NCBI GenBank assembly: GCA_022702125.1
Contig: JAKOND010000342.1
Span: 1 to 49,687, forward strand
Direction: 5' to 3'
DNA from: Burkholderiaceae bacterium
Lineage (GTDB): Bacteria > Pseudomonadota > Gammaproteobacteria > Burkholderiales > Burkholderiaceae_C
Length of the DNA: 49,687 nt
A program made the position numbers and the translations under genes. Shown one piece after another: positions 9,148 to 18,216 of the stretch. Position 1 is the stretch's first letter, and every line of letters begins with the position of its first letter. The notes beneath the pieces are model-generated. The model saw only the letters and a program-made list of their open reading frames with translations. It was not told the DNA's origin and did no database searches.

Positions 9148-9875
9148 CAGCTCTCCACCCGGACCTGATCGCCCAGGCAGTCGAATCCGGTGCCGCCGGT
9201 GGTGGTAGCGCCCCGGTCGATGTCCACACCAAGATCGGCCAGCTGACCCGTCAGCTGCACGATTCGCTCAATGCGTTGGGCTATGCCGAGCAGCTCCGGA
9301 GCAGCGTGGGCGAGATTCCCGATGCGAAGTCGCGCCTGACCTACATCGCACGGCTGACCGGAGAGGCGGCAGAAAAGGTTCTCAACCGCGTCGACCAGGC
9401 CAAGGCGCAGCACGACTACATCGCCAGCGAGACGCGGCGCATGGTCGGCGACCTGGTCAAGGATCCGGTCGCGGCGGTGGCCAAGGGCACGATCATGAAT
9501 TTCCTGGAGGACGTGGAACGGTCCACCCAGGAAGCGGACGTGCACCTGACCGAGATCATGATGGCCCAGGACTTCCACGACCTGACCGGCCAGGTGATCG
9601 CCAAGGTGGTGGGCCTGGCGGCGACCATCGAGGCGCAACTGGTCGAACTGCTGATCCAGACCGCGCCGCCGGGCAGCGCCACGCCGCAGACAGCCGCGGC
9701 GGCCGCCGCGGCTGCAGCGGCGGCGGTGGCCGCTACCGCCATCGCCGAAACGCCCGCCCTGGCATCGACCCCCACACCGCGCCTGCAGGGTCCGGTCGTC
9801 GATCCCGAGAATGCGGTCGATGTGGTCACCAGCCAGTCGGAAGTGGATGATCTGCTGGCCAGCCTGGGGTTCTGA
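9144..9875 (+). CDS. cheZ: Protein phosphatase CheZ
   Basis: A 243-residue phosphatase that dephosphorylates CheY-P. The long helical region contains [12 protein letters not shown], with the conserved Asp (146) and catalytic Gln (150) of the D-L-T-G-Q motif. The C-terminus [13 protein letters not shown] is the CheY-binding tail. Between them is a flexible linker with a run of 11 alanines (about residues 184-194), a stretch prone to length change. It overlaps cheY by 4 nt and ends before a strong bidirectional terminator. Confidence 0.95.
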   Translation: MTALHPDLIAQAVESGAAGGGSAPVDVHTKIGQLTRQLHDSLNALGYAEQLRSSVGEIPDAKSRLTYIARLTGEAAEKVLNRVDQAKAQHDYIASETRRMVGDLVKDPVAAVAKGTIMNFLEDVERSTQEADVHLTEIMMAQDFHDLTGQVIAKVVGLAATIEAQLVELLIQTAPPGSATPQTAAAAAAAAAAAVAATAIAETPALASTPTPRLQGPVVDPENAVDVVTSQSEVDDLLASLGF

Positions 9876-9937
9876 ACCGGGCATTCCGGAAACCGCCCGC
9901 CCCGCCCGATCACGACGGCGCCCGACGCGCCCACAGA

Positions 9938-9978
9938 CAAAAACGCCGTACCGCTCCGAAGAGCGGCACGGCGTTTTT
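9938..9978. terminator. Bidirectional rho-independent terminator (cheZ / SYLF lipoprotein gene)
   Basis: A 12-bp G+C-rich stem (9945-9956 with 9961-9972, one A-C mismatch) closes a CGAA loop. It is flanked by a run of A on the left and of T on the right, so it can stop transcription from cheZ on the plus strand and from the convergent minus-strand gene. Confidence 0.9.
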
Positions 9979-10019
9979 GCCTATGGCGGCCCGAACGGCC
10001 GCCGACGCGTCAGTCCGGA

Positions 10020-10604
10020 TCAGGGCTGGATCTGGGAGATCTTCGCGCCCTGCAGGGACACGCCGGCCTCCAGGCCGACGTTGGTCAGCACGAAGCTCAC
10101 CACCGGCTGGCGGATGCTGTTGGAATCCACGCTGCCGTTCGCACCGACCGTACCGGCTGCCACGGTCGCGTCCGCGCCGACGGTCCAGCCCTTGCTGCTC
10201 CGGAATTTCTCTAGCGACTCGCGGGTGTTGAACACGTAGATGATGGCCTTGGACTGGGCACCGGCCTGCCAACCGATGGAGCCGGCGGTGGTGCTGTAGT
10301 AGGCCTGGGTGGCGTTGCCGGTGCGCAGCGCGCCGCGGCCGTATTCCGCCCCGATGCCCAGGCTCGCGCCCACCACCGACGGGAAGACCAGCGTGCCGGC
10401 CGACTTCGCGACGATCTCGCGCGAGCCCGGCACCGAGCTGTACAGCTTCGACAGCGCGGCGTCCACGCCGGCATCGATCTCGGCGCGCGAGCTGGCGACG
10501 CTGGCCTTGTCGCTCGGGCGGGTGGTGGTGCAGCCCGTGAAAGCAACGGCGGAGAGCGCGACGGCGGCAAGCACGCCGGCGGTACGGATGGTGGTGAATT
10601 TCAT
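10020..10604 (-). CDS. SYLF-domain lipoprotein (Ysc84-like lipid-binding family)
   Basis: A 194-residue secreted lipoprotein. The N-terminus is a signal peptide ending in a lipobox (AFTGC), so it should be lipidated and held in an envelope membrane. The mature part is a SYLF-type domain: AKSAGTLVFPSVVGAS, GAEYGRGALRTG, YYSTTAGSIGWQAGAQ, KGWTVGADATVAAG. Such domains bind lipids in eukaryotic Ysc84; in bacteria the role is unsettled. The ATG at 10604 has AAGGGAG in front of it. It interrupts the flagellar locus on the opposite strand, so a motility role is not implied. Confidence 0.88.
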   Translation of the reverse strand: MKFTTIRTAGVLAAVALSAVAFTGCTTTRPSDKASVASSRAEIDAGVDAALSKLYSSVPGSREIVAKSAGTLVFPSVVGASLGIGAEYGRGALRTGNATQAYYSTTAGSIGWQAGAQSKAIIYVFNTRESLEKFRSSKGWTVGADATVAAGTVGANGSVDSNSIRQPVVSFVLTNVGLEAGVSLQGAKISQIQP

Positions 10605-10636
10605 GGCGAATACTCCCTTGAAGGTTTGACATCGAC

Positions 10637-10659
10637 CCCGGGCCTTCTCTGGGCCCGGG
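10637..10659. other. GC-rich stem-loop upstream of the SYLF gene
   Basis: CCCGGGCC at 10637-10644 pairs perfectly with GGCCCGGG at 10652-10659 around a 7-nt loop. It lies 33 nt before the minus-strand SYLF start and about 190 nt before flhB. There is no proper T-run, so it may be a 5' UTR structure rather than a terminator. Confidence 0.4.
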
Positions 10660-10848
10660 TCGGTTTCTAGCCTAGGGCCTGGCCGATTTACACCTGTAAT
10701 CAAAGGCAATCCGTGCAGGAAAGCAACGTCCGACGGTGCCCGTCGGACAGGGCCTCCTGGCTCGAACTGGCACCCCGAAAGCCGGCTTATCCGCGCTTCT
10801 CGATCGCAGCCGTTCCCGACAATTCATCGGCACACCATCCCACCGCCC

Positions 10849-12114
10849 ATGAGTTCAGCCCAAGACCGCAACCTCCCCGCCACCGCGCACCGACTCGACC
10901 AGGCACGCAAGGACGGCGAAGCCTCGCGCTCGCGCGACATGGCGAACCTGGCCGTGCTGGGCGCCGGTGCCGTGGCCACCCTGATGCTGACCGCGCCGGT
11001 GGTCGACCGCCTGAAGCACGCGTTGGGCCGACAAATGGTTTTCAACGCCGCGACGCTGAAGGATCCGGCAGGCATGGTCCACCGGCTGGCCGACATCGCG
11101 CTGCTGGGCGTAGGCATCAGCGTGGTTTTCTCGGTGATCGTGGTGTTCGCGGTGATCGTCGGCACGGTGGCCGCCGGCGGCTGGATTGCCAGCACCAAGC
11201 CGATCATGCCCAACTTCGGCCGGCTCAACCCCCTCGCGGGCATCGGCAACCTGGTCTCCAAGCAGGCGGTCGTCAACATCGGCAAGCTGATCCTGCTGTC
11301 GGCGGTGCTGGGCGCGGTGGCCTGGATGCACCTGCGCGGCAGCATCGAGAAAATCTCGGCGCTGGCGATGCAGCCGTCGAACGCCTCGCTGGCGGCGCTG
11401 GCCCAGTGGCTGGCTTCCGGCATGGCGACGATGCTGCTGGTGGTCTTCGCAGTGGCGGTGATCGATGTGCCGCTGCAGAAGTTCTTCTTCAAGAAGAAGC
11501 TCAAGATGAGCCACGAGGAAGTCAAGCAGGAGCACAAGAACGCCGAAGGCAGCCCCGAAGTCAAGGGCAAGATCCGCCAGCGCCAACGCGAACTGGCGCA
11601 GCGCAAGAGCATCGCCAACGTGCCCAAGGCCGACTTCGTGCTCATGAACCCGACGCACTATGCGGTCGCGCTGAAGTACGACGAGGCGACGATGGCCGCG
11701 CCGCAGGTGATCGCCAAGGGCGCCGACCTGCTGGCGATGCGCATCCGCGAGGTGGCCAAGGCGCACCAGATCCCGGTGCTGCAGTCGCCGATGCTGGCCC
11801 GGGCGCTGTATGCGCATGCCGAGCTGGAGCAGGGCATCCCGTCGGCGCTGTACGCGGCGGTGGCCCAGGTGCTGGCCTACGTCTACCGCCTCAAGGCCGC
11901 GCTGCGCGGCGAAGGCGCGATGCCGACGGCCGAGCCCCGCCCCGAGCCGCTGGTGCCGCCCGAACTCGACCCGCACCGCAAGCCGGCCGCACCGGACGCG
12001 GCGGCGGTGCGCGCCGCCGGCGGCATGGCCTCCACCGCCGAGACGGCCGTCAACGCGGTCGGCCGCGCCGGCAGCGTCGGTAGCAGCGGCATCACACCAG
12101 GGAGCCCCCAATGA
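10849..12114 (+). CDS. flhB: Flagellar type III export switch protein FlhB
   Basis: A 421-residue export-gate protein. Four membrane helices occupy about residues 30-215. The cytoplasmic domain follows KKKLKMSHEEVKQEHKNAEGSPEVKGKIR. The self-cleavage site NPTH lies at residues 267-270 (LMNPTHYAVAL), and its cleavage switches export from rod/hook to filament substrates. An Ala/Pro-rich tail of about 60 residues beyond the family core is longer than in enteric FlhB. It starts the flhB-flhA-flhF-flhG-like-fliA operon and overlaps flhA by 4 nt (ATGA). Confidence 0.96.
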   Translation: MSSAQDRNLPATAHRLDQARKDGEASRSRDMANLAVLGAGAVATLMLTAPVVDRLKHALGRQMVFNAATLKDPAGMVHRLADIALLGVGISVVFSVIVVFAVIVGTVAAGGWIASTKPIMPNFGRLNPLAGIGNLVSKQAVVNIGKLILLSAVLGAVAWMHLRGSIEKISALAMQPSNASLAALAQWLASGMATMLLVVFAVAVIDVPLQKFFFKKKLKMSHEEVKQEHKNAEGSPEVKGKIRQRQRELAQRKSIANVPKADFVLMNPTHYAVALKYDEATMAAPQVIAKGADLLAMRIREVAKAHQIPVLQSPMLARALYAHAELEQGIPSALYAAVAQVLAYVYRLKAALRGEGAMPTAEPRPEPLVPPELDPHRKPAAPDAAAVRAAGGMASTAETAVNAVGRAGSVGSSGITPGSPQ

Positions 12115-14207
12115 ACGCGCAAATCCTGCAGGCACGGTCCTGGCTCGGCCGCAACACCGCCCTGATCCAGGGCGTCGCGGCGCCGCTCTTCGTGGTGATG
12201 ATCCTCGCCATGATGGTGCTGCCGATGGCGTCGTGGCTGCTCGACGTCTTCTTCACCGTCAACATCGCCGTGGCGCTGATGGTGATGATGGTGGCGGCCT
12301 ACATGATCAAGCCGCTCGACTTCATCGCCTTCCCGTCGGTGCTGCTGCTGACCACGCTGATGCGGCTCTCCCTCAACGTGGCCTCGACCCGGGTGGTGCT
12401 GCTCGAGGGCCACACCGGCGCAGGCGCGGCCGGCGCGGTGATCGAGGCCTTCGGCCACTTCCTGATCGGCGGCAACTTCGCGGTCGGCCTGATCGTCTTC
12501 GCGATCCTGGTGGTGATCAACTTCGTGGTGGTGACCAAGGGCGCCGAGCGGATCGCCGAGGTCTCGGCCCGCTTCACGCTGGACGCCATGCCCGGCAAGC
12601 AGATGGCGGTGGACTCCGACCTCAACGCCGGCCTGATCGACGAGGCCACCGCCCGCAAGCGCCGCGCCGAGGTGGGCGAAGAGGCCAACTTCTTCGGCGC
12701 GATGGACGGCGCGAGCAAGTTCGTGCGCGGCGACGCGGTCGCCGGCATCCTGATCCTGCTGATCAACATCGTCGGCGGCTTCGCCATCGGCATGATCCAG
12801 CACGGCCTGTCGGCCGGCCAGGCCGCCGACAGCTACATCCTGCTGGCCGTCGGCGACGCGCTGGTGGCGCAGATCCCGGGGCTGCTGATCTCGGTGGCCG
12901 CGGCGATGGTGGTCTCGCGGGTCGGCAAGGAGCAGGACGTGGGCGGTCAGATCATCGGCCAGCTGTTCGGCTCGGCCAAGGTGCTGGCGCTGACCGGCGG
13001 CATCCTGATCATGCTGGGCCTGATCCCGGGCATGCCGCACCTGGTCTTCCTGGGCGTGGGCGGCGTCGTCTCGTACATGGCCTGGCGGCTGCACAAGCGC
13101 CCGCCGCCGCCCGATCCGGTACTGGCTGCCGCTGCGGCCGCCGCCGCGGCCCCGGCCAACGACGGCGAGGCCACCTGGGACGACCTGCAGCCGGTGGACC
13201 TGCTGGGGCTGGAGCTGGGCTACCGCCTCATCACGCTGGTGGACAAGAACCGCCAGGGCGACCTGCTGACCCGCATCAAGGGCGTGCGCCGCAAGTTCGC
13301 CCAGGAAGTCGGCTTCCTGCCGCCGCCGGTGCATGTGCGCGACAACCTCGAACTCAAGCCCAGCGGCTACCGCATCACGCTGCGCGGCGTCGTGGTGGGC
13401 GACGGCGAGGCCTTCCCCGGCATGTTCCTGGCGATCAACCCAGGCGGCATCACCACGCCGCTGATCGGCACCGCCACCACCGACCCGGCCTTCGGCCTGC
13501 CGGCCCACTGGATCGACGAGCGGCAGAAGGAAGCGGCACAAATGGCCGGTTTTACCGTTGTTGATTCCGAAACCGTGATGGCCACACATCTCTCACACTT
13601 GATGCAAGTCCAGGCGGCCAAATTGTTGAGCCGCACCGAGACCCAGCAGCTCGTCGAACACGTCGCCAAGCTCGCGCCCAAGCTCATCGAGGAAGTGGTC
13701 CCGAAAATGGTGTCGATCGCAGGTTTCCAGAAAGTCCTCCAGCTGCTGCTGGAAGAGTCCGTGCACATCCGCGACATACGCACCATCGTCGAGGCGCTCG
13801 CCGAGAACGCCGCCAGCGTGGCCGATCCGGTCGAGCTGGCGCGCAGGGTGCGCATCGCGCTGGCGCCCGCCATCGTGCAGCAGATCTACGGTCCGGTGCG
13901 CGAGTTGAGCGTCATCGCCATCGAGCCGGGCCTGGAGCGGCTGCTGGTGCAGGCGCTGGGCCATCCGAACGGCCCGTCGCTCGACCCGGGCGTCGCCGAC
14001 ATCCTGACTCGCACCGCCGCCGAAGTCGCGCTCAAGCAGGAGGAAATGGGCCTGCCCGCCTGCCTGCTGGTGCCCGACGCGATCCGCAGCGCGATCGCCC
14101 GGCTGGTCCGCCGCGTCGCGCCGCGCCTGCAGGTGCTGGCGCACAGCGAGATTCCTGAAACCCACACCATCCGTATTGGTCCGATTCTGCAAGGGGCATC
14201 TGCATGA
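12111..14207 (+). CDS. flhA: Flagellar type III export gate protein FlhA
   Basis: A 698-residue FHIPEP-family protein, the usual length. The N-terminal half holds eight predicted membrane helices with the conserved PSVLLLTTLMRLSLNVASTR segment and the FHIPEP loop around AMPGKQMAVDSDLNAGLIDE. The C-terminal cytoplasmic half docks export chaperones. It forms the nonameric gate with FlhB and the FliPQR channel, which are not encoded here. It overlaps flhB and flhF by 4 nt each, so the operon is tightly coupled. Confidence 0.97.
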   Translation: MNAQILQARSWLGRNTALIQGVAAPLFVVMILAMMVLPMASWLLDVFFTVNIAVALMVMMVAAYMIKPLDFIAFPSVLLLTTLMRLSLNVASTRVVLLEGHTGAGAAGAVIEAFGHFLIGGNFAVGLIVFAILVVINFVVVTKGAERIAEVSARFTLDAMPGKQMAVDSDLNAGLIDEATARKRRAEVGEEANFFGAMDGASKFVRGDAVAGILILLINIVGGFAIGMIQHGLSAGQAADSYILLAVGDALVAQIPGLLISVAAAMVVSRVGKEQDVGGQIIGQLFGSAKVLALTGGILIMLGLIPGMPHLVFLGVGGVVSYMAWRLHKRPPPPDPVLAAAAAAAAAPANDGEATWDDLQPVDLLGLELGYRLITLVDKNRQGDLLTRIKGVRRKFAQEVGFLPPPVHVRDNLELKPSGYRITLRGVVVGDGEAFPGMFLAINPGGITTPLIGTATTDPAFGLPAHWIDERQKEAAQMAGFTVVDSETVMATHLSHLMQVQAAKLLSRTETQQLVEHVAKLAPKLIEEVVPKMVSIAGFQKVLQLLLEESVHIRDIRTIVEALAENAASVADPVELARRVRIALAPAIVQQIYGPVRELSVIAIEPGLERLLVQALGHPNGPSLDPGVADILTRTAAEVALKQEEMGLPACLLVPDAIRSAIARLVRRVAPRLQVLAHSEIPETHTIRIGPILQGASA

Positions 14208-15823
14208 ACATCCAGCGCTTCATCGCCGCTACCTCGCGCGAGGCCCTCGCCAAGGCCCGCCACGCCTTCGGCGAAGGCACCCTGATCCTGTCGAACCGCC
14301 CGGTCTCCGGCGGCATCGAGGTCGTCGCCACCGCCGAAGACACCCTGGCCGCCAGCCTGCCCGCGCAGGGCGCCGCACCGCCTCCCGCACCCGTGGCGCA
14401 GGGCAAGCCCAGCCTGCAGTCGCGCGCCGCGGCCCAGTCCCCGCGGGACGGCCTGTCGCCCAAGGCGGTACCGGCCCCGGCCCGCAATCCGGTCCACGAG
14501 GACACCGAACAGCTGGCGATGAGCACCCTGTCCTTCCAGGACTACGTGCGCGAACGCATGCTGCGCCGCCGCCACGAAGCCCTCAACGGCGACGCCGCGG
14601 ACCAGCCCCCGCAGCAAACCGCCCGCGAAGCCGCCGACGCGCCGCTGACCCAGATGGGTCGCTGGGCCCCTGCGATGACGCAGGAAGCCGAAGCCTCGCC
14701 GATGGTGCGCCGCGCCGCGCCGCAGCAATCGCAGGCGGCCCCGGCCCGCGAATCCCACCGCGCTGCGGCCCACCCCGTCCCGCGCCCCGAAGCCCGTGCC
14801 GACCTGGGCGCCGACGACGGCTTCGACTTCGCGCCGCGCCGCGCCGCGCAGGCTGCGGCCGCGCCGCACAACATCGTCGACGAACTGCAGTCGATGAAGG
14901 ACCTGATCGAGGAGCGCTTCAACTCCCTGGCCTGGCTCGGCCAGGCGCGGCAGGACCCGATCCAGTCGAACCTGATGCTCAAGTTCATCCGCGCCGGCTA
15001 TTCGCCCGCGCTGGCCCGCGCCCTGCTGGAGCGCATGCCCTCCAATGCGAGCGCCGCCGATGCGGTGCGCTGGCTGATGGACGTGCTCGAACGCAACATC
15101 CGCACCGCGCCGCACGGCATGAGCCTGGCCGAGGAAGGCGGCATCTTCGCGCTGGTCGGCGCCACCGGCGTCGGCAAGACCACCACCGCCGCCAAGATGG
15201 CCGCGGCCTGCGCCCAGATCCACGGCCCGCAGAGCGTCGGCCTGATCACCCTCGACACCTACCGGGTGGCGGCCCACGAGCAGCTGCGCGCCTACGGTCG
15301 CATGCTCGGCGTGGTGGCCCACCTGGCCCACGACCGCGCCGCGCTGCAGGATCTGCTGGGCCTGCTGGCCGGCAAGAAGATGGTGCTGATCGATACCACC
15401 GGCATCGCCCCGCGCGACCCGAGGAAACGCGACATGCTCGATGTGCTGGACCTGCCGGGCGTGCAGCGCCTGCTGGTGCTCAATGCCGGCAGCCACGGCG
15501 ACACGCTCGACGACATGGTCGACTCGTTCAAGGTCGGTGCGGCGCAGCAGACGATCCTCACCAAGACCGACGAGGCGGTCAAGCTCGGTCCGGCGCTCGA
15601 TGCCCTGATACGCCACCAGCTGGTGCTGCGCGGCGTGACCAACGGCCAGCGGGTGCCCGAGGACTGGGACGAGGCCCGCCCGGACGAACTGATCCGCGCC
15701 TCGATGCGCTCGCCGGCCCGCGCCTCGGCCCACGAGCCGCGCGCGACCGACCTCAATTTCTTCTTCACGCAAGCGGCACCGCTGGTGTCCCCACCCGCCT
15801 ACCGGAGTCACCTCGATGCTTGA
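14204..15823 (+). CDS. flhF: SRP-type GTPase FlhF (flagellar placement)
   Basis: A 539-residue GTPase that sets where and how many flagella are built. The start MNIQRFIAATSREALAKAR is the B domain. A low-complexity Ala/Pro/Arg linker spans about residues 55-225. The NG domain has its P-loop GATGVGKTTTAAK at about 319, then LDTYRVAAHEQL, LIDTTGIAPRD and LTKTDE. The long linker makes it larger than Vibrio or Bacillus homologues. The next gene overlaps by 8 nt and would be expected to encode its partner FlhG, but that product is degenerate. Confidence 0.95.
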   Translation: MNIQRFIAATSREALAKARHAFGEGTLILSNRPVSGGIEVVATAEDTLAASLPAQGAAPPPAPVAQGKPSLQSRAAAQSPRDGLSPKAVPAPARNPVHEDTEQLAMSTLSFQDYVRERMLRRRHEALNGDAADQPPQQTAREAADAPLTQMGRWAPAMTQEAEASPMVRRAAPQQSQAAPARESHRAAAHPVPRPEARADLGADDGFDFAPRRAAQAAAAPHNIVDELQSMKDLIEERFNSLAWLGQARQDPIQSNLMLKFIRAGYSPALARALLERMPSNASAADAVRWLMDVLERNIRTAPHGMSLAEEGGIFALVGATGVGKTTTAAKMAAACAQIHGPQSVGLITLDTYRVAAHEQLRAYGRMLGVVAHLAHDRAALQDLLGLLAGKKMVLIDTTGIAPRDPRKRDMLDVLDLPGVQRLLVLNAGSHGDTLDDMVDSFKVGAAQQTILTKTDEAVKLGPALDALIRHQLVLRGVTNGQRVPEDWDEARPDELIRASMRSPARASAHEPRATDLNFFFTQAAPLVSPPAYRSHLDA

Positions 15824-16697
15824 CCGCGACAACAGCCAAGGCGCCAGCCTGCGCCCCGCGATGCACGGACAGCCCACCGCCCGCCTGACCGCGATGGTGA
15901 GCCACGGCGATCTGTCCACCGAAATGCCGCTGCTGTGGCAGCTGTGCGCAGCGCTGCAGAGCTTCGGCCACCATGTGGCGGTGCTCGATGCCACCGCGAC
16001 CGAAACCCCGGCGCGCCCCGGCCTGCAGCAGATGCTCGACGGCAGCCACGTCGGCGACGCCGGCTACGACACGGCCGGCCTGTCGGTCTGGCCGGCCGCC
16101 GCCGGCATGCAGGCCCTGGCCACCGCCTGCGACGTGCTGGCCGACGCCGCGCGCGACAACGGCGCCGATGCCGCTTCCGCCCGCGAACTGGCGGCCTCCG
16201 CGATGCGCGCCCACCTGGCGCGCGCCCTGCGGCCGCACGACCTGCTGCTGCTGTATGCGACGCCGGACCGCCTGTCGGCCTGGATGGGCGGCAGCGCGCT
16301 GGCCCCGCTGCTGGCGACCTCGCCGGTGCAGTCGCGGGTGCTGGCGGCCTACCAGTCGCTGCGCCAGCTGCTGGACACCGGCATCGCGCCGACGCTCGCC
16401 ACCATCACCACCGAAACCGGGCTCGCGCCCGCCGCCAGCGCCCAGGCCGCGCGGACCAACCTGTCCCACTGCGCCTCGGTATGGCTGGGCCACCGGATCG
16501 ACGTGCTGGGCGTGCGCACCTCGCTGCAGGCCGAATTCCCGTCGGCCGACGTGCGCCGTCTGGCGCTGTGCCTGATCGAGCGCGCGGTGCCGCTGAACCC
16601 GGTGCCGGCGACGCCGCACCGATCTTCCACGGACGATCCGGCCGTGGCACCGCCGACGCCTGCGCGGCCCGACACCATCGCATTGGAGAGCCACTAG
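15816..16697 (+). CDS. FlhG/MinD-like protein lacking a Walker A motif
   Basis: A 293-residue protein in the flhG position between flhF and fliA. Its secondary pattern follows the MinD/FlhG fold: a beta-like start (TARLTAMVSHGD, residues 21-32), a helix LLWQLCAALQSFG, the strand HHVAVLDAT with Asp58, SVWPAAAGMQALA, DLLLLYATPD, and TLATITTETG. The P-loop position, where FlhG has KGGVGKT, instead reads SHGDLSTEMPLL, so ATP binding of the usual kind is unlikely. The last 35 residues are a Pro/Thr-rich tail. It overlaps flhF by 8 nt and ends 2 nt before fliA. Relation to FlhG is inferred from position and pattern; it could instead be an unrelated flagellar protein. Confidence 0.6.
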   Translation: MLDRDNSQGASLRPAMHGQPTARLTAMVSHGDLSTEMPLLWQLCAALQSFGHHVAVLDATATETPARPGLQQMLDGSHVGDAGYDTAGLSVWPAAAGMQALATACDVLADAARDNGADAASARELAASAMRAHLARALRPHDLLLLYATPDRLSAWMGGSALAPLLATSPVQSRVLAAYQSLRQLLDTGIAPTLATITTETGLAPAASAQAARTNLSHCASVWLGHRIDVLGVRTSLQAEFPSADVRRLALCLIERAVPLNPVPATPHRSSTDDPAVAPPTPARPDTIALESH

Positions 16698-16699
16698 CC

Positions 16700-17431
16700 A
16701 TGTATACCGCCAAGGGCCATCTCGATCGTGAGGCCATGATCCGCCAGTACGTGCCGCTGGTGAAGCGGCTGGCGCACCATATGATCGTCAAACTGCCGCC
16801 GAACGTGGAGATCGACGACCTGATCCAGGTCGGCATGATCGGCCTGGCCGACGCGCTGTCCCGCTACCAGGCCAGCCAGGGCGTGCAATTCGAGACCTTC
16901 GCCACCCAACGCATCCGCGGGGCGATGATCGACGAGCTGCGCGAGGGCGACTGGATGAGCCGCGGCTCCCGCAAGAGCCAGAAGGAGATCGAGCAGGCGC
17001 TGCACCGGCTGGAACAGCGGCTCGGCCGCACGCCGGTCGAATCCGAGATCGCGCAGGAACTCGAGATGTCGCTGGCCGACTACCAGAGCCTGCTGGCGCG
17101 GGTGCGCGGCACCCAGCTGATCTACCTGGAGGACATGGGCGGCGGGCAGGGCGACGAAGGCGGCGGGGCCGACGGCTTCCTCGACCGGCACGTGGGCGAC
17201 AACGGCGATGCCGACCCGATGAACCAGCTGCGCGACCAGCGGCTGCGCACCGCGCTGGTCGCGGCCATCGATTGCCTGCCCGAGCGCGAGAAATTCATCA
17301 TGAGCATGTACTACGACGACGACATGAACCTGAAGGAGATCGCTGCGGTGCTCGGCATCACCGAGTCGCGCGTCTGCCAGCTGCACAGCCAGTCCATCGC
17401 CCGGCTGCGGGCGCGGATGCGCAGCCACTGA
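16700..17431 (+). CDS. fliA: Flagellar sigma factor FliA (sigma-28)
   Basis: A 243-residue sigma factor for late flagellar promoters. The ATG at 16700 gives the normal length; the frame runs on upstream only as a shadow of the flhG-like gene. Region 2 is seen in YVPLVKRLAHHM, NVEIDDLIQVGMIGLADAL and FETFATQRIRGAMIDELREGDW. Region 3 is SRKSQKEIEQALHRLEQRLGRTP. Region 4 has a helix-turn-helix in MNLKEIAAVLGITESRVCQLHSQ. Last gene of the flhB operon. Its anti-sigma factor FlgM is encoded 0.8 kb away on the other strand. Confidence 0.97.
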   Translation: MYTAKGHLDREAMIRQYVPLVKRLAHHMIVKLPPNVEIDDLIQVGMIGLADALSRYQASQGVQFETFATQRIRGAMIDELREGDWMSRGSRKSQKEIEQALHRLEQRLGRTPVESEIAQELEMSLADYQSLLARVRGTQLIYLEDMGGGQGDEGGGADGFLDRHVGDNGDADPMNQLRDQRLRTALVAAIDCLPEREKFIMSMYYDDDMNLKEIAAVLGITESRVCQLHSQSIARLRARMRSH

Positions 17432-17465
17432 GGCGCGGGCGCTCCGCGGGGGGCCCGTGGGGTCG

Positions 17466-17488
17466 ACCGCGGGACGCCCTCGCGGTTT
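17466..17488 (+). terminator. Possible terminator after fliA
   Basis: ACCGCGGG (17466-17473) pairs with CTCGCGGT (17479-17486), 8 bp with one G-T pair and a 5-nt loop, followed by only a short T-run. It lies 35 nt after the fliA stop. Confidence 0.45.
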
Positions 17489-17617
17489 CGGTCGCGATCG
17501 CCAGAACTTCGGAACCGGACCGCCGCAGGATGCCGTGCACGCACCGCGTCCCGCGGCGGATGCACGGCCTTCCCGCGGCCCGCCTGCCGTTCGGGGCCCG
17601 GAGATCGCACGGAGGGG

Positions 17618-17638
17618 AAAAAGCCCGGTCTCCCGGGC
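17618..17638 (-). terminator. Terminator after flgN
   Basis: Read on the minus strand, GCCCGG and CCGGGC form a 6-bp stem around a 4-nt loop, followed by TTTTT. It lies 20 nt after the flgN stop (17658). Confidence 0.65.
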
Positions 17639-17657
17639 GGGCTCCGGCTGCGTCGTA

Positions 17658-18071
17658 TCAGCCGAAGCGGCTTCGCATCGCCGTGCCCGCGCCGTAGGTG
17701 ACCTGCTGCGCCTGGCCCATCGAGGGCATCAGCGACTCCAGGCTGCGGGATACCACGGCAGCACGCCGGGCCATCTGGGTGCGGTGCTGGCCCAGCGCCT
17801 GGCCGATGCCCAGCATCCGCGCCCGCAGCGCCCCATCGCCCGCCAGCGCCACCATGGCGCTTGGATTCGTCATCAGGTGCGAGAAGCTCGCCGAGATGTC
17901 GCGCAGCGTGGTGGTTGCCGCCTGCAGCGCCGGCGCGTCGCCGGCGACGAGCGCCTTGCCGACGACCTCCAGCTGGGACTCGATCTGCGCCAGGGCGGCC
18001 GCCAGCACGGCCTGCGGCGTCATGGGCGCTTCGGGGGCACGGGACGGCACGAAGCCGTGAGGGGTCGTCAT
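17658..18071 (-). CDS. flgN: FlgN-like export chaperone
   Basis: A 137-residue, largely helical protein with no signal or membrane segment. The pattern (long N-terminal helix with AQIESQLEVVGKALVAGDAPAL, then helices with GQALGQHRTQMARRAAVVSRSLESLM) is that of FlgN chaperones, which hold FlgK and FlgL before export. Sequence evidence alone is weak. Its place right after flgM, as in many bacteria, carries most of the assignment. The ATG at 18071 was chosen because the upstream frame is a low-complexity shadow of flgM. Confidence 0.7.
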   Translation of the reverse strand: MTTPHGFVPSRAPEAPMTPQAVLAAALAQIESQLEVVGKALVAGDAPALQAATTTLRDISASFSHLMTNPSAMVALAGDGALRARMLGIGQALGQHRTQMARRAAVVSRSLESLMPSMGQAQQVTYGAGTAMRSRFG

Positions 18072-18216
18072 GGCACGGTCCTCGGCGAAAGCATCGGAAG
18101 GGAAGGATGCACCGGAAGCGGCGCGGGAATCGGTGCGGCGGCGGTCGGCGCGGGAACCGGCGCGAGAGCGGACGGGACGTCCGCGCGCCGGCAACGGCCC
18201 GGCGCCGGGCCCTGCC

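Noticed and set aside
10682-10689. GCCGATTT before flhB as a sigma-28 -10 box.
   Set aside because: No -35 at the right distance (GTTTCTAG), and flhB is normally an earlier-class gene.
10713-13589. Long frames overlapping flhB and flhA on both strands.
   Set aside because: They cover clear flagellar genes and have the biased composition of shadow frames.
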